Below are positions 1 through 7,704 of a DNA stretch of 64,000 nucleotides, one piece after another. This DNA is from CAVYTF01 sp963708205 (GTDB lineage: Bacteria; Bacteroidota; Bacteroidia; Chitinophagales; Chitinophagaceae). Every line of letters starts with the position of its first letter. The stretch's first letter is position 1. Under the pieces are notes generated by a model. That model worked only from the letters and a program-made list of their open reading frames with translations. It had not been told where the DNA came from and did no database searches. A program made the position numbers and the translations under genes. The stretch spans positions 682,001 through 746,000 of the forward strand of contig OY970196.1 in the NCBI GenBank assembly GCA_963708205.1, written 5' to 3'.

Positions 1-2
1 TA

Positions 3-644
3 AATGTTGGCGCGCTTGCGGCAGGCAAATACAATTTTTATATTGCCGTTAGCCCTGTTGGCAAAGCTTACGATCAATATAGCTTTAATAATTCTCTGTA
101 TAAATACATTCAAATTAAGCGTCAGCTTACCTCGCTTTTCGCTATCACATTTGATGCAAATCCTTTGCAGACTGAAGTTGCGGGCAAATGGATCGTACAA
201 AATGATGATGCCGTAAACCGTTATGAAATGCAGCACAGCATTGACAACATTAATTTTTATACCGTTGGCATATTACCCAAGCAAGATGGCAATTTGTATA
301 ATTTGGCGCACAGAAATCCTGTTGAGGGCAAAAATTATTACAGAATAAAAGCCAGTAACAACGACAGCAGCATTCATTATTCTGCAACAAGAGAAGTAGA
401 TTTTAATGTAAAAAATGCCGTGCAGGTTTACCCCAATCCTTTCATGAAGCAATTAAATATTGCGCTTGGCGCAAATAAAAATGTTGTGGTGAAAATAATA
501 AATGGGCAAGGTCAACAGGTTTATCAGCAAAATTTCAATGGCACAAATGCCACAATTGATGGCAGCAGCTTTGCCGCAGGAAATTATCTATTGATAATTG
601 ATGACGGCACAGAAAAGAAGACTCTTAAGGTGGAGAAGAAATAG
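3..644 (+). CDS. T9SS-sorted secreted protein, C-terminal part (5' end outside window)
   Basis: The reading frame is already open at the first bases of the window and runs to TAG at 642-644, so only the last ~213 residues are visible. The final ~80 residues form a Por-type secretion (T9SS type A) sorting domain: a YPNPF motif after a beta-rich stretch, a V-KIINGQGQQVY strand, a G-NYLLIIDDG strand and a lysine-rich end (KTLKVEKK). The preceding part (NRYEMQHSIDNINFYTVG, then NYYRIKA) is the beta-sandwich module commonly found just before such domains. The mature protein is predicted to be exported by the type IX system and anchored to or released from the surface. Its N-terminal catalytic or binding part is not in the window, so no specific function is assigned. 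Confidence 0.85.
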   Translation, partial: NVGALAAGKYNFYIAVSPVGKAYDQYSFNNSLYKYIQIKRQLTSLFAITFDANPLQTEVAGKWIVQNDDAVNRYEMQHSIDNINFYTVGILPKQDGNLYNLAHRNPVEGKNYYRIKASNNDSSIHYSATREVDFNVKNAVQVYPNPFMKQLNIALGANKNVVVKIINGQGQQVYQQNFNGTNATIDGSSFAAGNYLLIIDDGTEKKTLKVEKK

Positions 645-650
645 CTAAAA

Positions 651-1165
651 TTTCTATTCGCCTTCCTGTCTACGTGGACAGGAAATAAAAAGAGTCTATT
701 TGCCATCCTGTCTACGTGGACAGGATATAAAAAGAGTCTATTCGCCTTTCTGTCTGGGTGAACAGTATATAAAAAGAGCCTATTCGCCTTCCTGTCTACG
801 TGAACAGGATATAAAAAAGGTCTATTCGCCTTCCTGTCTACGTGAACAGGATATAAAAAGACTCCATGTGCCTGCCTGTCTACGTGGACAGGATATAAAA
901 AGAGTCTATTCGCCTGCCTGCGCCACTCCGCAGGATGTAAAAAGAGTTCATTTGCTTCACGTCGTTGCAGCTACGCGAGTAAAAAGAGTCTATTCGCCTC
1001 GCGCAGCAAAACCTACGTCCGTAAAAAGAGTCTATTCGCCTCGCGCAGCAAAACCTACAGACATAAAAAGAGTCTATTCGCCTCGCGCAGCAAAACCTAC
1101 ACGTATAAAAAGAGTCTATTCGCCTGCCTTAGCCACTCCGCAGGATGTAAAAGAGAACTTTTAGT
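651..1165. repeat. 42-bp tandem repeat array, ~12 units
   Basis: About twelve direct repeats of exactly 42 bp lie end to end between the T9SS gene and the MFS gene. Each unit has a constant half (AAAAAGAGTCTATTCGCC or close variants) and a variable half. In units 1-6 the variable half is or resembles an inverted repeat CCTGTC-TACGTG-GACAGG; in unit 7 it becomes CCTGCG-CCACTC-CGCAGG, keeping complementarity with different bases. Units 8-12 carry other variable halves (CGCGCAGCAAAACCTAC type). Because 42 is a multiple of three, a TTG-initiated frame of 154 codons stays open with a 14-residue period, but there is no sign of a real gene start, and I treat the array as non-coding. There are no unique spacers as in CRISPR. 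Confidence 0.85.
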
Positions 1166-1181
1166 TTCCATCCATATTACA

Positions 1182-2384
1182 TCACCTCGTTTTTTTCTTC
1201 TCCATCATCAAAATTCCGAATGCAATGGCAGTTGACAGGCTCATGATAAACGAAGTGGAAAGACTGCCCTTCACATGCAAAGCGCCAACGCCCGCAGATA
1301 TCAATCCACCAATACCAATCTGGATAAAGCCAAGCAATGCAGAGGCGCTGCCGGCGTTTTTTGTAAATGGTCTTAAGGCTACCGAAGCTGCGTTTGGATA
1401 ATTTAATCCCGCACATGCCAGCACAATAAACAGCAGGCAAAGTATCAAAGGAAGTGATGCTAAGCCTGTGAGCACACTCAATAAAAAAAGAATGCTTCCG
1501 GCGAGTTGTACTATTACAACCATGCGCAAAATCCATTCATTGGTATATTTTTTTGAAATGAAATGATTGAGCTGACTTGTGGTAATAAAGCCAACAGATA
1601 AGCCGGCGAAAATTGCCCCGTAAACTTTGGGTGAAGTATGAAATTCATCCATAAAAATAGCAGGCGAACCTGCAACATAGACAAACAATCCAGCAAAAGA
1701 AAAAGTGCCGGCAAGCGCATAAATATAAAACTGCTTTGTAAGTAAAATATTTTTAAATCCCCTGATAATTGGCAAAGGCATCAGCGAAACAGATCTGTCC
1801 GCCGCATGACTTTCAGGCAAAAAGAAAAACGTCATTATCAAAAGCAATGCAGCTACACAAGCCAATGTATAAAATACAAAATGCCAGTTCCAAACACTGA
1901 TGATAAGGCTGCCTACAGTTGGCGCAAGCAAAGGAGAAACACCGAGTATCAAGATGAGCGAAGAAATAATTGCGGCACTTTTTTCCGGTGGAAAGAAATC
2001 CAGCACCATTGACATAGCAGCAACGCTGGAAACACAGCCGCCCAATGCCTGGATAAAACGCAGCAGCCACAGCATTTCTATCGAATGGCACATAGTGCAG
2101 CCAATGCTTGCAACAATATATAAACACACCCCAAAATAGAGCGGCGGCTTTCTTCCAAAACGATCAAGCAGCGGACCATATAGGATCTGACCAATAGCAA
2201 AACCAAGAAAATAAGTAGAAACGGAAAGAGCAACTTTGCCAATATCAACATGCATGTCTGCTGCAATTGTTGGAAATGCAGGTAAATACATGTCAATGGA
2301 AAAGGGAGATATTACATTAAGCGCACCGATCATTAAAATAAGAAAGAAGCTTTTTGTTTTGGTGCGTTGCTGTATATTTTCCAT
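1182..2384 (-). CDS. MFS transporter, Bcr/CflA-type drug-resistance exporter
   Basis: A 400-residue integral membrane protein with about twelve hydrophobic segments. The N-terminus NVISPFSIDMYLPAFP is typical of the Bcr/CflA subgroup of DHA1 exporters (bicyclomycin, chloramphenicol and related compounds). MFS motif A appears as GPLLDRFGRKP at residues ~70-80, between TM2 and TM3. The expected role is proton-coupled drug or metabolite export across the inner membrane; the substrate cannot be read from sequence. It lies in the same orientation as the MoxR/Bat operon upstream but 120 bp beyond its last gene, so co-transcription is uncertain. An overlapping 119-residue frame on the same strand is a shadow. 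Confidence 0.87.
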   Translation of the reverse strand: MENIQQRTKTKSFFLILMIGALNVISPFSIDMYLPAFPTIAADMHVDIGKVALSVSTYFLGFAIGQILYGPLLDRFGRKPPLYFGVCLYIVASIGCTMCHSIEMLWLLRFIQALGGCVSSVAAMSMVLDFFPPEKSAAIISSLILILGVSPLLAPTVGSLIISVWNWHFVFYTLACVAALLLIMTFFFLPESHAADRSVSLMPLPIIRGFKNILLTKQFYIYALAGTFSFAGLFVYVAGSPAIFMDEFHTSPKVYGAIFAGLSVGFITTSQLNHFISKKYTNEWILRMVVIVQLAGSILFLLSVLTGLASLPLILCLLFIVLACAGLNYPNAASVALRPFTKNAGSASALLGFIQIGIGGLISAGVGALHVKGSLSTSFIMSLSTAIAFGILMMEKKKTR

Positions 2385-2504
2385 GAAGTGTTACTGCTTG
2401 CTTAGTGCAATAATACAGTAAAATATTTCCTGAAGAAATGGCTATAAATAAATTGATATTGAAAAATAAGAAAGAAAGTTTTTGCTGATGAAAATTGAAC
2501 CCTT

Positions 2505-3512
2505 TTAAGGAAATTTTCTGAAGACAGTATAGCGCAAAATCGTTTCCAAAACCAGCAATATTAAAGCAGCAGCAAGCCAGGGAAAAAATTCGTCAGTAAA
2601 TCGATTGTAACTTGTTACTTCCACTTTCGATTTTTCCAGTTGATCTATGCTCTGATAAATTTTTACAAGCGCATCTTTATCTGTCGCATGAAAATATTGT
2701 CCGCCCGTACTTTGCGCAAGATCTTTTAACAAACCTTCATTAAAATCAAGCTTGCGCTGTTCGGTCATTGGACCAAAAGGAGTATTGGTAACATCATCCA
2801 CAACCTTTTCACTACCCACTCCAATTGCATAAATTTTTATACCGTACAATTGCGCCATTTGCTTTGCAATGTCAGGCGAAATTTCTCCGCCAAAATCAAC
2901 GCCATCAGTTAATAAAATAATGATCTTGGTTTTTGATTTACTTGTGCGCAAACGATCAACACTTGTTGCTAAACCCGAACCAATCGCGGTTCCTTCATCC
3001 TGCAATTCTCCGCTTTGAATACCTGCGATTTGATTGATAACCGCATTATGATCTGTGGTTAAAGGACACAGTGTAAAACTTAGGTTACTAAAAATAACAA
3101 TGCCGATCCTATCACCGGGACGATTACGCACAAACTCAGTTGCTACTTCCTTTGATGCATCAATTCTGTCGGGTTCAAAATCAGTCTCAGTCATGCTGCC
3201 GCTGATGTCGAAACAAAGCATGATGTCAATGCCTTCGCCGTTGTTTTGCGTTTCTGTAAATTTCAATTGAGGTCTTGCAAGGGCAACAATCAAACAAACC
3301 AAAGCGAGACATCGAAGAATGAATGGCACATGGCGCAGCATTGTTTTTGCGCTTTTTGTTTCGCTAACAAAATGCGTTGTAGTTACCAGCATTGATGCCT
3401 GCATTTTTTTGCTGCGCAATGAATATTCAAGAATTACTATCGGCAGCAATAACAGCAAACCAAAAACCCAACTATAGGCAAATTGAATATTTTGAAACCA
3501 ATCAGTAAGCAT
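2505..3512 (-). CDS. batA: BatA-like von Willebrand factor A domain membrane protein
   Basis: 335 residues: N-terminal membrane segments (~15-30 and ~65-80), a periplasmic VWA domain with an intact MIDAS motif DISGS at ~102-106 and a later LLTDGVDFGG segment, and a C-terminal membrane anchor (FPWLAAALILLVLETIL). This is the architecture of BatA/BatB of the Bacteroides aerotolerance operon, thought to form periplasmic metal-dependent complexes. It overlaps the BatD-like gene by 11 bp and is the last gene of the MoxR-DUF58-BatD-BatA operon. BatB, BatC and BatE (TPR protein) are absent here, so the local operon is a short version. The symbol rests on domain order and context; a generic VWA protein is the alternative. 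Confidence 0.82.
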   Translation of the reverse strand: MLTDWFQNIQFAYSWVFGLLLLLPIVILEYSLRSKKMQASMLVTTTHFVSETKSAKTMLRHVPFILRCLALVCLIVALARPQLKFTETQNNGEGIDIMLCFDISGSMTETDFEPDRIDASKEVATEFVRNRPGDRIGIVIFSNLSFTLCPLTTDHNAVINQIAGIQSGELQDEGTAIGSGLATSVDRLRTSKSKTKIIILLTDGVDFGGEISPDIAKQMAQLYGIKIYAIGVGSEKVVDDVTNTPFGPMTEQRKLDFNEGLLKDLAQSTGGQYFHATDKDALVKIYQSIDQLEKSKVEVTSYNRFTDEFFPWLAAALILLVLETILRYTVFRKFP

Positions 3513-4515
3513 TATTTTTTTTCATCGTTGATAATGTTTCATCAATATATTTTATAGTATCGCGTGCAGTTTCCAGCGATTCGTTGTTTTGCAAATTATC
3601 CGGAAGATATTTGGCAAATTTCACTGCATCAGCCAATCTCAAAAGCTGGAAAAACTTTGTGCGTATATTTTCCTTTGATAGATAAACTTTCATGCGGATC
3701 ATTAATTCATCTGATGTCATTTGCAGAACGCCGGCATTTATTTGCTCATCAATATAAGTGCGATAGATTTCATCAAGCCTTGTATAAAATATTTTTGTTT
3801 GATCTTTTGCAGGATAATTTTCTTTCTGTAAAAGATCAAGTTGCTCCATTGCCCAGTCTAATGCGGAACCTTTGATAACTGATTTTTTTACAGGAATTAT
3901 TTTCTTCTTTCTTTTTTTCAACCACAACCAAACAATCAATGCAATTAAAATAATTGCCGCTAAAGCAATAGCAGCATACATCCACCAATTATCTTGTGCC
4001 TGAACCTGAATGATACTTTTTATATCATGATAATCTTTAAGATTGCTGACATCAACCGGAAGTATTTGTAGCGAAAGCGAATCTGCTTTTAAAGTAAGTT
4101 GTTTACCTGATTTATTTTGCAGTATTATTTGCAGCTGGGGAAGTTGCCATAAACCGGAATCGAAAGAGGTAAGCGTAAGTGTTTGAACAAAAGAAATTGT
4201 ACCGCTCGTTTCAATTGTATCAATGCTGCTGCGATTTACAACTTCAATGTGATTGATAGTATCAGGAAAATTATACCAGCTTACTAAAGAATAATCGGCT
4301 TCATCAATATCAGCTTTAAGTTGCAGTGTTACCTGCTCTCCTATTAGAATTTTGTTTCTGTCAAGTGAAGCAGAAACTGTTTGAGAAAAAGAAGAAATTG
4401 CAAAAAATAAAAAGCAAAAAGTAAAAAATGTGAACCTGAGAAAATTGAAAACTTGTGGAATGTTTCCTGACCATTGACCATTGACTATCGCCGATTGACT
4501 ATTGATTTTCCTCAT
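3502..4515 (-). CDS. BatD-like membrane protein (oxygen-tolerance operon)
   Basis: 337 residues: signal peptide ending near SSFSQ, a beta-rich periplasmic domain opening with SASLDRNKILIGEQVTLQLKAD (the Ig-like start usual in BatD proteins), a membrane segment WWMYAAIALAAIILIALIVWLWLKK near residues 180-205, and a helical cytoplasmic tail. The start is fixed by an ATGA overlap with the stop of the DUF58 gene, which implies translational coupling. It is shorter than classical BatD and has a single C-terminal TM. Oddly, residues ~4-16 and the hydrophobic core of the signal peptide are encoded by simple sequence (AGTCAATGGTCAATGGTCAG, then TTTTTTACTTTTTGC) of the type seen between genes in this genome. 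Probably a partner of the BatA and MoxR proteins. Confidence 0.7.
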   Translation of the reverse strand: MRKINSQSAIVNGQWSGNIPQVFNFLRFTFFTFCFLFFAISSFSQTVSASLDRNKILIGEQVTLQLKADIDEADYSLVSWYNFPDTINHIEVVNRSSIDTIETSGTISFVQTLTLTSFDSGLWQLPQLQIILQNKSGKQLTLKADSLSLQILPVDVSNLKDYHDIKSIIQVQAQDNWWMYAAIALAAIILIALIVWLWLKKRKKKIIPVKKSVIKGSALDWAMEQLDLLQKENYPAKDQTKIFYTRLDEIYRTYIDEQINAGVLQMTSDELMIRMKVYLSKENIRTKFFQLLRLADAVKFAKYLPDNLQNNESLETARDTIKYIDETLSTMKKNNAY

Positions 4516-5378
4516 GCTCTGCGAATGAAAAATTCCTGCAATGCTTTTACATAATCCTGTCCCGTTGCGAGTTGCAGCAGATCGGCGCCTGCATTGCGAA
4601 AAGTATTTTTTGCATCTTCTATAATGCGATTGAACTGTTGATTATATCTTGCACGTGTATAATCATCATTGGTATCAAGCCATGTCATTCTTCCGGTTTC
4701 GGCATCCCTGATTTGCATTAAACCGGCTTTAGGCATTTGCGCATCGCGCCGATCATAAACCTGTACGCCAATAACATCATGTCTTTTCGCGGCAACGCGC
4801 AAAACTTCTTTATAACCTGCATCTACAAAATCACTCAATAAAAAAACAATGCTTTTATGACGGGTTGTATTGTTCAAAAAACGTAATGCCTTTACAATAT
4901 CTGTTTGCGCAGAATGAGGCTGAAACGATAATAGTTCACGCACCATATACAACACATGATCGCGACCTTTTTTTGCAGGAATATGTTTTTCAACTTTATC
5001 ACTAAACAAAATAACACCAGCCTTATCATTATTATTAATCGCTGAAAATGCAAGCACAGCACATATTTCAGTGATCAGATCTTTTTTTGTTTGTTTGAAA
5101 GTTCCAAACAAACTGCTTGCGCTAACATCAACCAAAAGATAAACACTCAACTCTCTTTCTTCTTCAAAAAGTTTGCTGTAAGTATTATTCATTCTTGCAG
5201 AAACATTCCATTCAATAAATCTTATGTCATCGCCTGCAGTATATTCCCGCACTTCTTTGAAAGACATGCCGCGACCTTTAAAAGCAGTGTGATACTCACC
5301 TGTAAAAAGATGATTGGTAAGCCGCTTACTTTTTATTTCAAGCTCGCGTACTTTTTTTACAAGCTCTTCCGATGTCAT
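4512..5378 (-). CDS. DUF58 domain protein (MoxR-associated)
   Basis: 288 residues, soluble. The DUF58 signature REYTAGDDIRFIEWNVSAR is at ~44-62 and is followed by a VWA-like fold whose first strand reads LLVDVSAS (~81-88), so the canonical MIDAS DxSxS is kept. DUF58 proteins almost always lie next to MoxR ATPases; the pair is thought to act like a chaperone or metal-insertion module on VWA proteins. Here its ATG directly abuts the stop codon of the MoxR gene (TAA then ATG) and its stop overlaps the start of the BatD-like gene, so all four genes form one tightly coupled operon. The molecular target is unknown; the BatA product is the obvious candidate (inference). Confidence 0.88.
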   Translation of the reverse strand: MTSEELVKKVRELEIKSKRLTNHLFTGEYHTAFKGRGMSFKEVREYTAGDDIRFIEWNVSARMNNTYSKLFEEERELSVYLLVDVSASSLFGTFKQTKKDLITEICAVLAFSAINNNDKAGVILFSDKVEKHIPAKKGRDHVLYMVRELLSFQPHSAQTDIVKALRFLNNTTRHKSIVFLLSDFVDAGYKEVLRVAAKRHDVIGVQVYDRRDAQMPKAGLMQIRDAETGRMTWLDTNDDYTRARYNQQFNRIIEDAKNTFRNAGADLLQLATGQDYVKALQEFFIRRA

Positions 5379-6377
5379 TTATGGAACTTGAATTGTTTTT
5401 AAAATATCATCGATCAGATTTTCTGAAGTTATATTTTCCGCTTCAGCTTCATAGGTTAATCCAATGCGATGACGCATTACATCTTTACAAATAGCTTTTA
5501 TATCATCAGGAATTACAAAGCCTCTTTTTTGAATGAAAGCATATGCCTTTGCTGCGAGCGCAAGATTAATGCTTGCGCGCGGCGAACCGCCATAATTTAT
5601 AAACGATTTCAATTTAGTTAAACCATAATCGCCCGGCGTACGCGTTGCAAAAACTATATCAACAATATACTGCTCGATCTTTTCATCCATATAAACCTTG
5701 CAGGTTAATTCTTTACCCTGTAAAATTTCCTGTGTTGATGCAACTTTATTTATGGAAGGAATTTCTAAACCCTGCACCTGCTGTCGAATAATAGATTGTT
5801 CTTCTTTTTTATTAGGATAACTAACAATCACCTTCATCATAAAACGATCGACCTGCGCTTCAGGCAAAGGATAAGTGCCTTCCTGCTCCAACGGATTTTG
5901 TGTTGCAAGCACGAGAAATGGTTCATCAAGTTTATATGTCTGATCGCCAATGGTTACTTGCTTTTCCTGCATTGCTTCCAGCAAAGCGCTTTGCACTTTT
6001 GCAGGTGCACGGTTTATTTCATCTGCCAAAAGAAAATTAGCGAAAATGGGACCTTTACGAACCTGGAATTCATTGCGAGGCTGATTATAAATCATAGTAC
6101 CTACAACATCGGCTGGCAAAAGATCCGGCGTAAATTGTATACGGCTGAATTTTGCATCAACAGCTTGCGCAAGTGATTTTATGGTTAATGTTTTTGCAAG
6201 CCCGGGAACACCTTCCAGTAAAATATGTCCATTGCTCAAAAGCCCTATCAGTAAGCGTTCTACCATGTTTTGCTGCCCGACAATTATCTTACTTAATTCT
6301 TTTCGAAGCCTGTCAACAAACGCAGATTGATATTGTATCTTTTCATTTAATTGGCGAATTTCTTCTCCTGTTTGCAT
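5379..6377 (-). CDS. MoxR-family AAA+ ATPase
   Basis: 332 residues with a complete AAA+ core: Walker A GVPGLAKT (~56-63), Walker B LLADEINRAP (~116-125), a sensor-1 region LVLATQNPLEQEGTYPLPEAQ and a C-terminal lid domain. The sequence between (QFTPDLLPADVVG) is typical of the MoxR/MRP subfamily. These ATPases are predicted to act as chaperones for VWA-domain partners, which are encoded directly downstream (DUF58 and BatA-like proteins). It is the first gene of the operon and is divergent from gpsA across a ~190-bp intergenic stretch, where its promoter should lie. I did not find a convincing TAnnTTTG box on the minus strand there. Confidence 0.92.
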   Translation of the reverse strand: MQTGEEIRQLNEKIQYQSAFVDRLRKELSKIIVGQQNMVERLLIGLLSNGHILLEGVPGLAKTLTIKSLAQAVDAKFSRIQFTPDLLPADVVGTMIYNQPRNEFQVRKGPIFANFLLADEINRAPAKVQSALLEAMQEKQVTIGDQTYKLDEPFLVLATQNPLEQEGTYPLPEAQVDRFMMKVIVSYPNKKEEQSIIRQQVQGLEIPSINKVASTQEILQGKELTCKVYMDEKIEQYIVDIVFATRTPGDYGLTKLKSFINYGGSPRASINLALAAKAYAFIQKRGFVIPDDIKAICKDVMRHRIGLTYEAEAENITSENLIDDILKTIQVP

Positions 6378-6541
6378 ATATTATATTAAATAATTGAAGC
6401 GTGAAAATACAAAGTAACATTCCAGAAAGTGCTTAAAATAAAGCGCTGTAATAATTTGCGAAACATTAACCAAGAATTATGCCTGATGAATTAATGCAGT
6501 CACTTTATTATCATCTTATTAATTCTAAAAGTCAACTTTAG

Positions 6542-6549
6542 TAGTTTTG
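6542..6549 (+). promoter_or_regulatory. Putative -7 promoter box of gpsA
   Basis: TAGTTTTG matches the Bacteroidota -7 consensus TAnnTTTG and ends 20 bp before the gpsA ATG. No TTG is seen at the expected -33 spacing, so the call rests on the -7 box and position only. Confidence 0.5.
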
Positions 6550-6569
6550 TCGATATTCAAAACATTGCT

Positions 6570-7577
6570 ATGCAATTTGGAATAATCGGCAGCGGAAGCT
6601 GGGCAACAGCGCTCGCTAAAATCTTAACGGATAATAATCATAGAATAAATTGGTGGATCCGAAATGAAAATACTGTTGCGCATATTTCCGGACGCAGGCA
6701 TAATCCGCATTATTTACATACAGTTTATTTCAACAATGATTTGCTTGAAATGAGCAGCAGCATTGAGTTTATCATTGATAATTCAGACATACTTATCATC
6801 GCAGTTCCTTCTGCTTTTATAAAAGATGCTGTAGATAATTTACACGAGGATATTTTTCAAAATAAAAAAATCATTTCTGCTATCAAAGGAATTTTGCCTG
6901 ATAAAAACGAATTATTAAATGAATACTTAAAAGAAAAATTCAATTTTTCAATCGAAAATTATTTTACTGTTTTAGGTCCATGCCACGCAGAAGAAGTTGC
7001 AGCAGAAAAACTATCTTATCTCACTTTTTCGGGTGTTGATGAAGTGGAGGCAAAAAAAATTGCGCAGCATTTCAACACTAATTATTTAAACACAATAGTT
7101 AATCACGATGTAACAGGAGCGCAGTATGCAGCGGTTTTAAAAAATATTTATGCGCTTGGCGCTGGCATTGCGCACGGACTTGAATATGGCGATAATTTTC
7201 TCAGCGTGTATATCGCAAACAGCGCAAATGAAATGGTTCGCTTTTTAAGAAAGGCTGTGAAATATGATGATGAAAAAGAACGTGATGAGATAAATTATGC
7301 AGCATCTGTTTATCTTGGCGATCTTTTGGTAACGTGTTATTCTTTGTACAGCCGCAACCGCACTTTTGGAAATATGATTGGCAAAGGATATTCTGTAAAA
7401 TCTGCGCAGCTTGAATTAAATATGGTCGCGGAAGGTTATAACGCAAGCAAATGTATTTATAAAAAAAATGAAACTGTAAATGCTGAAATGCCTATTGCTG
7501 CTACAATTTACAAGATCTTATGGAAGCAGCTTGCAGCACAGGAAGGATTTAATGCAATAGAAAAATTCTTAGTTTAA
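6570..7577 (+). CDS. gpsA: NAD(P)-dependent glycerol-3-phosphate dehydrogenase
   Basis: 335 residues, the normal length. It reduces dihydroxyacetone phosphate to sn-glycerol 3-phosphate, the backbone for phospholipids, in the cytoplasm. The N-terminal Rossmann loop reads GSGSWATAL (~7-15; most homologues have G instead of A at the third small residue), the central motif LGPCHAEEVA is at ~135-144, and the catalytic lysine lies in VLKNIYALGAG (K191). The C-terminal helical domain contains NRTFGNMIGKG, the usual substrate-binding RN/G region. It is transcribed divergently from the MoxR operon, with a TAnnTTTG box 20 bp upstream. Later in the window, psd also belongs to phospholipid synthesis but is not linked. 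Confidence 0.93.
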   Translation: MQFGIIGSGSWATALAKILTDNNHRINWWIRNENTVAHISGRRHNPHYLHTVYFNNDLLEMSSSIEFIIDNSDILIIAVPSAFIKDAVDNLHEDIFQNKKIISAIKGILPDKNELLNEYLKEKFNFSIENYFTVLGPCHAEEVAAEKLSYLTFSGVDEVEAKKIAQHFNTNYLNTIVNHDVTGAQYAAVLKNIYALGAGIAHGLEYGDNFLSVYIANSANEMVRFLRKAVKYDDEKERDEINYAASVYLGDLLVTCYSLYSRNRTFGNMIGKGYSVKSAQLELNMVAEGYNASKCIYKKNETVNAEMPIAATIYKILWKQLAAQEGFNAIEKFLV

Positions 7578-7582
7578 TTCGG

Positions 7583-7590
7583 TAACTTTG
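7583..7590 (+). promoter_or_regulatory. Putative -7 promoter box before a small ORF
   Basis: TAACTTTG matches TAnnTTTG and ends only 3 bp before the ATG of a 36-codon frame. If used, the transcript would start at or next to the ATG (leaderless). No clear -33 TTG was found. Confidence 0.4.
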
Positions 7591-7593
7591 TAT

Positions 7594-7704
7594 ATGCCTT
7601 TATCTCTTGACATATATGGAAGTGCAATGCTGGTGGCACTCTTAGCAGTTGGCACAATTGATTTAATACGAAAAATCTTTTCACATCATCATTCATCGGA
7701 ATAG
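7594..7704 (+). CDS. Possible 36-residue single-pass membrane peptide
   Basis: An ATG frame of 36 codons between gpsA and hemW, ending in TAG at 7702-7704 and overlapping the 3' end of the convergent hemW gene by 12 bp. The product has a short polar N-terminus (MPLSLDIYGS), one hydrophobic segment (AMLVALLAVGTIDLI) and a basic, histidine-rich tail (RKIFSHHHSSE), which is the shape of small inner-membrane peptides. A consensus -7 box sits 3 bp upstream. It is not a family I recognise. Chance occurrence of such a short frame is a real alternative; conservation in relatives would decide. Confidence 0.4.
   Translation: MPLSLDIYGSAMLVALLAVGTIDLIRKIFSHHHSSE

Noticed and set aside
700..1164. 154-codon frame (TTG start) with a 14-residue repeat
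   Set aside because: It follows from a 42-bp DNA repeat with no stop in one frame; no start signal, and the inverted repeats vary as DNA hairpins rather than as conserved residues.
651..1165. CRISPR array
   Set aside because: The period is a constant 42 bp, the 'spacers' are themselves repeated among units, and no cas genes are present.
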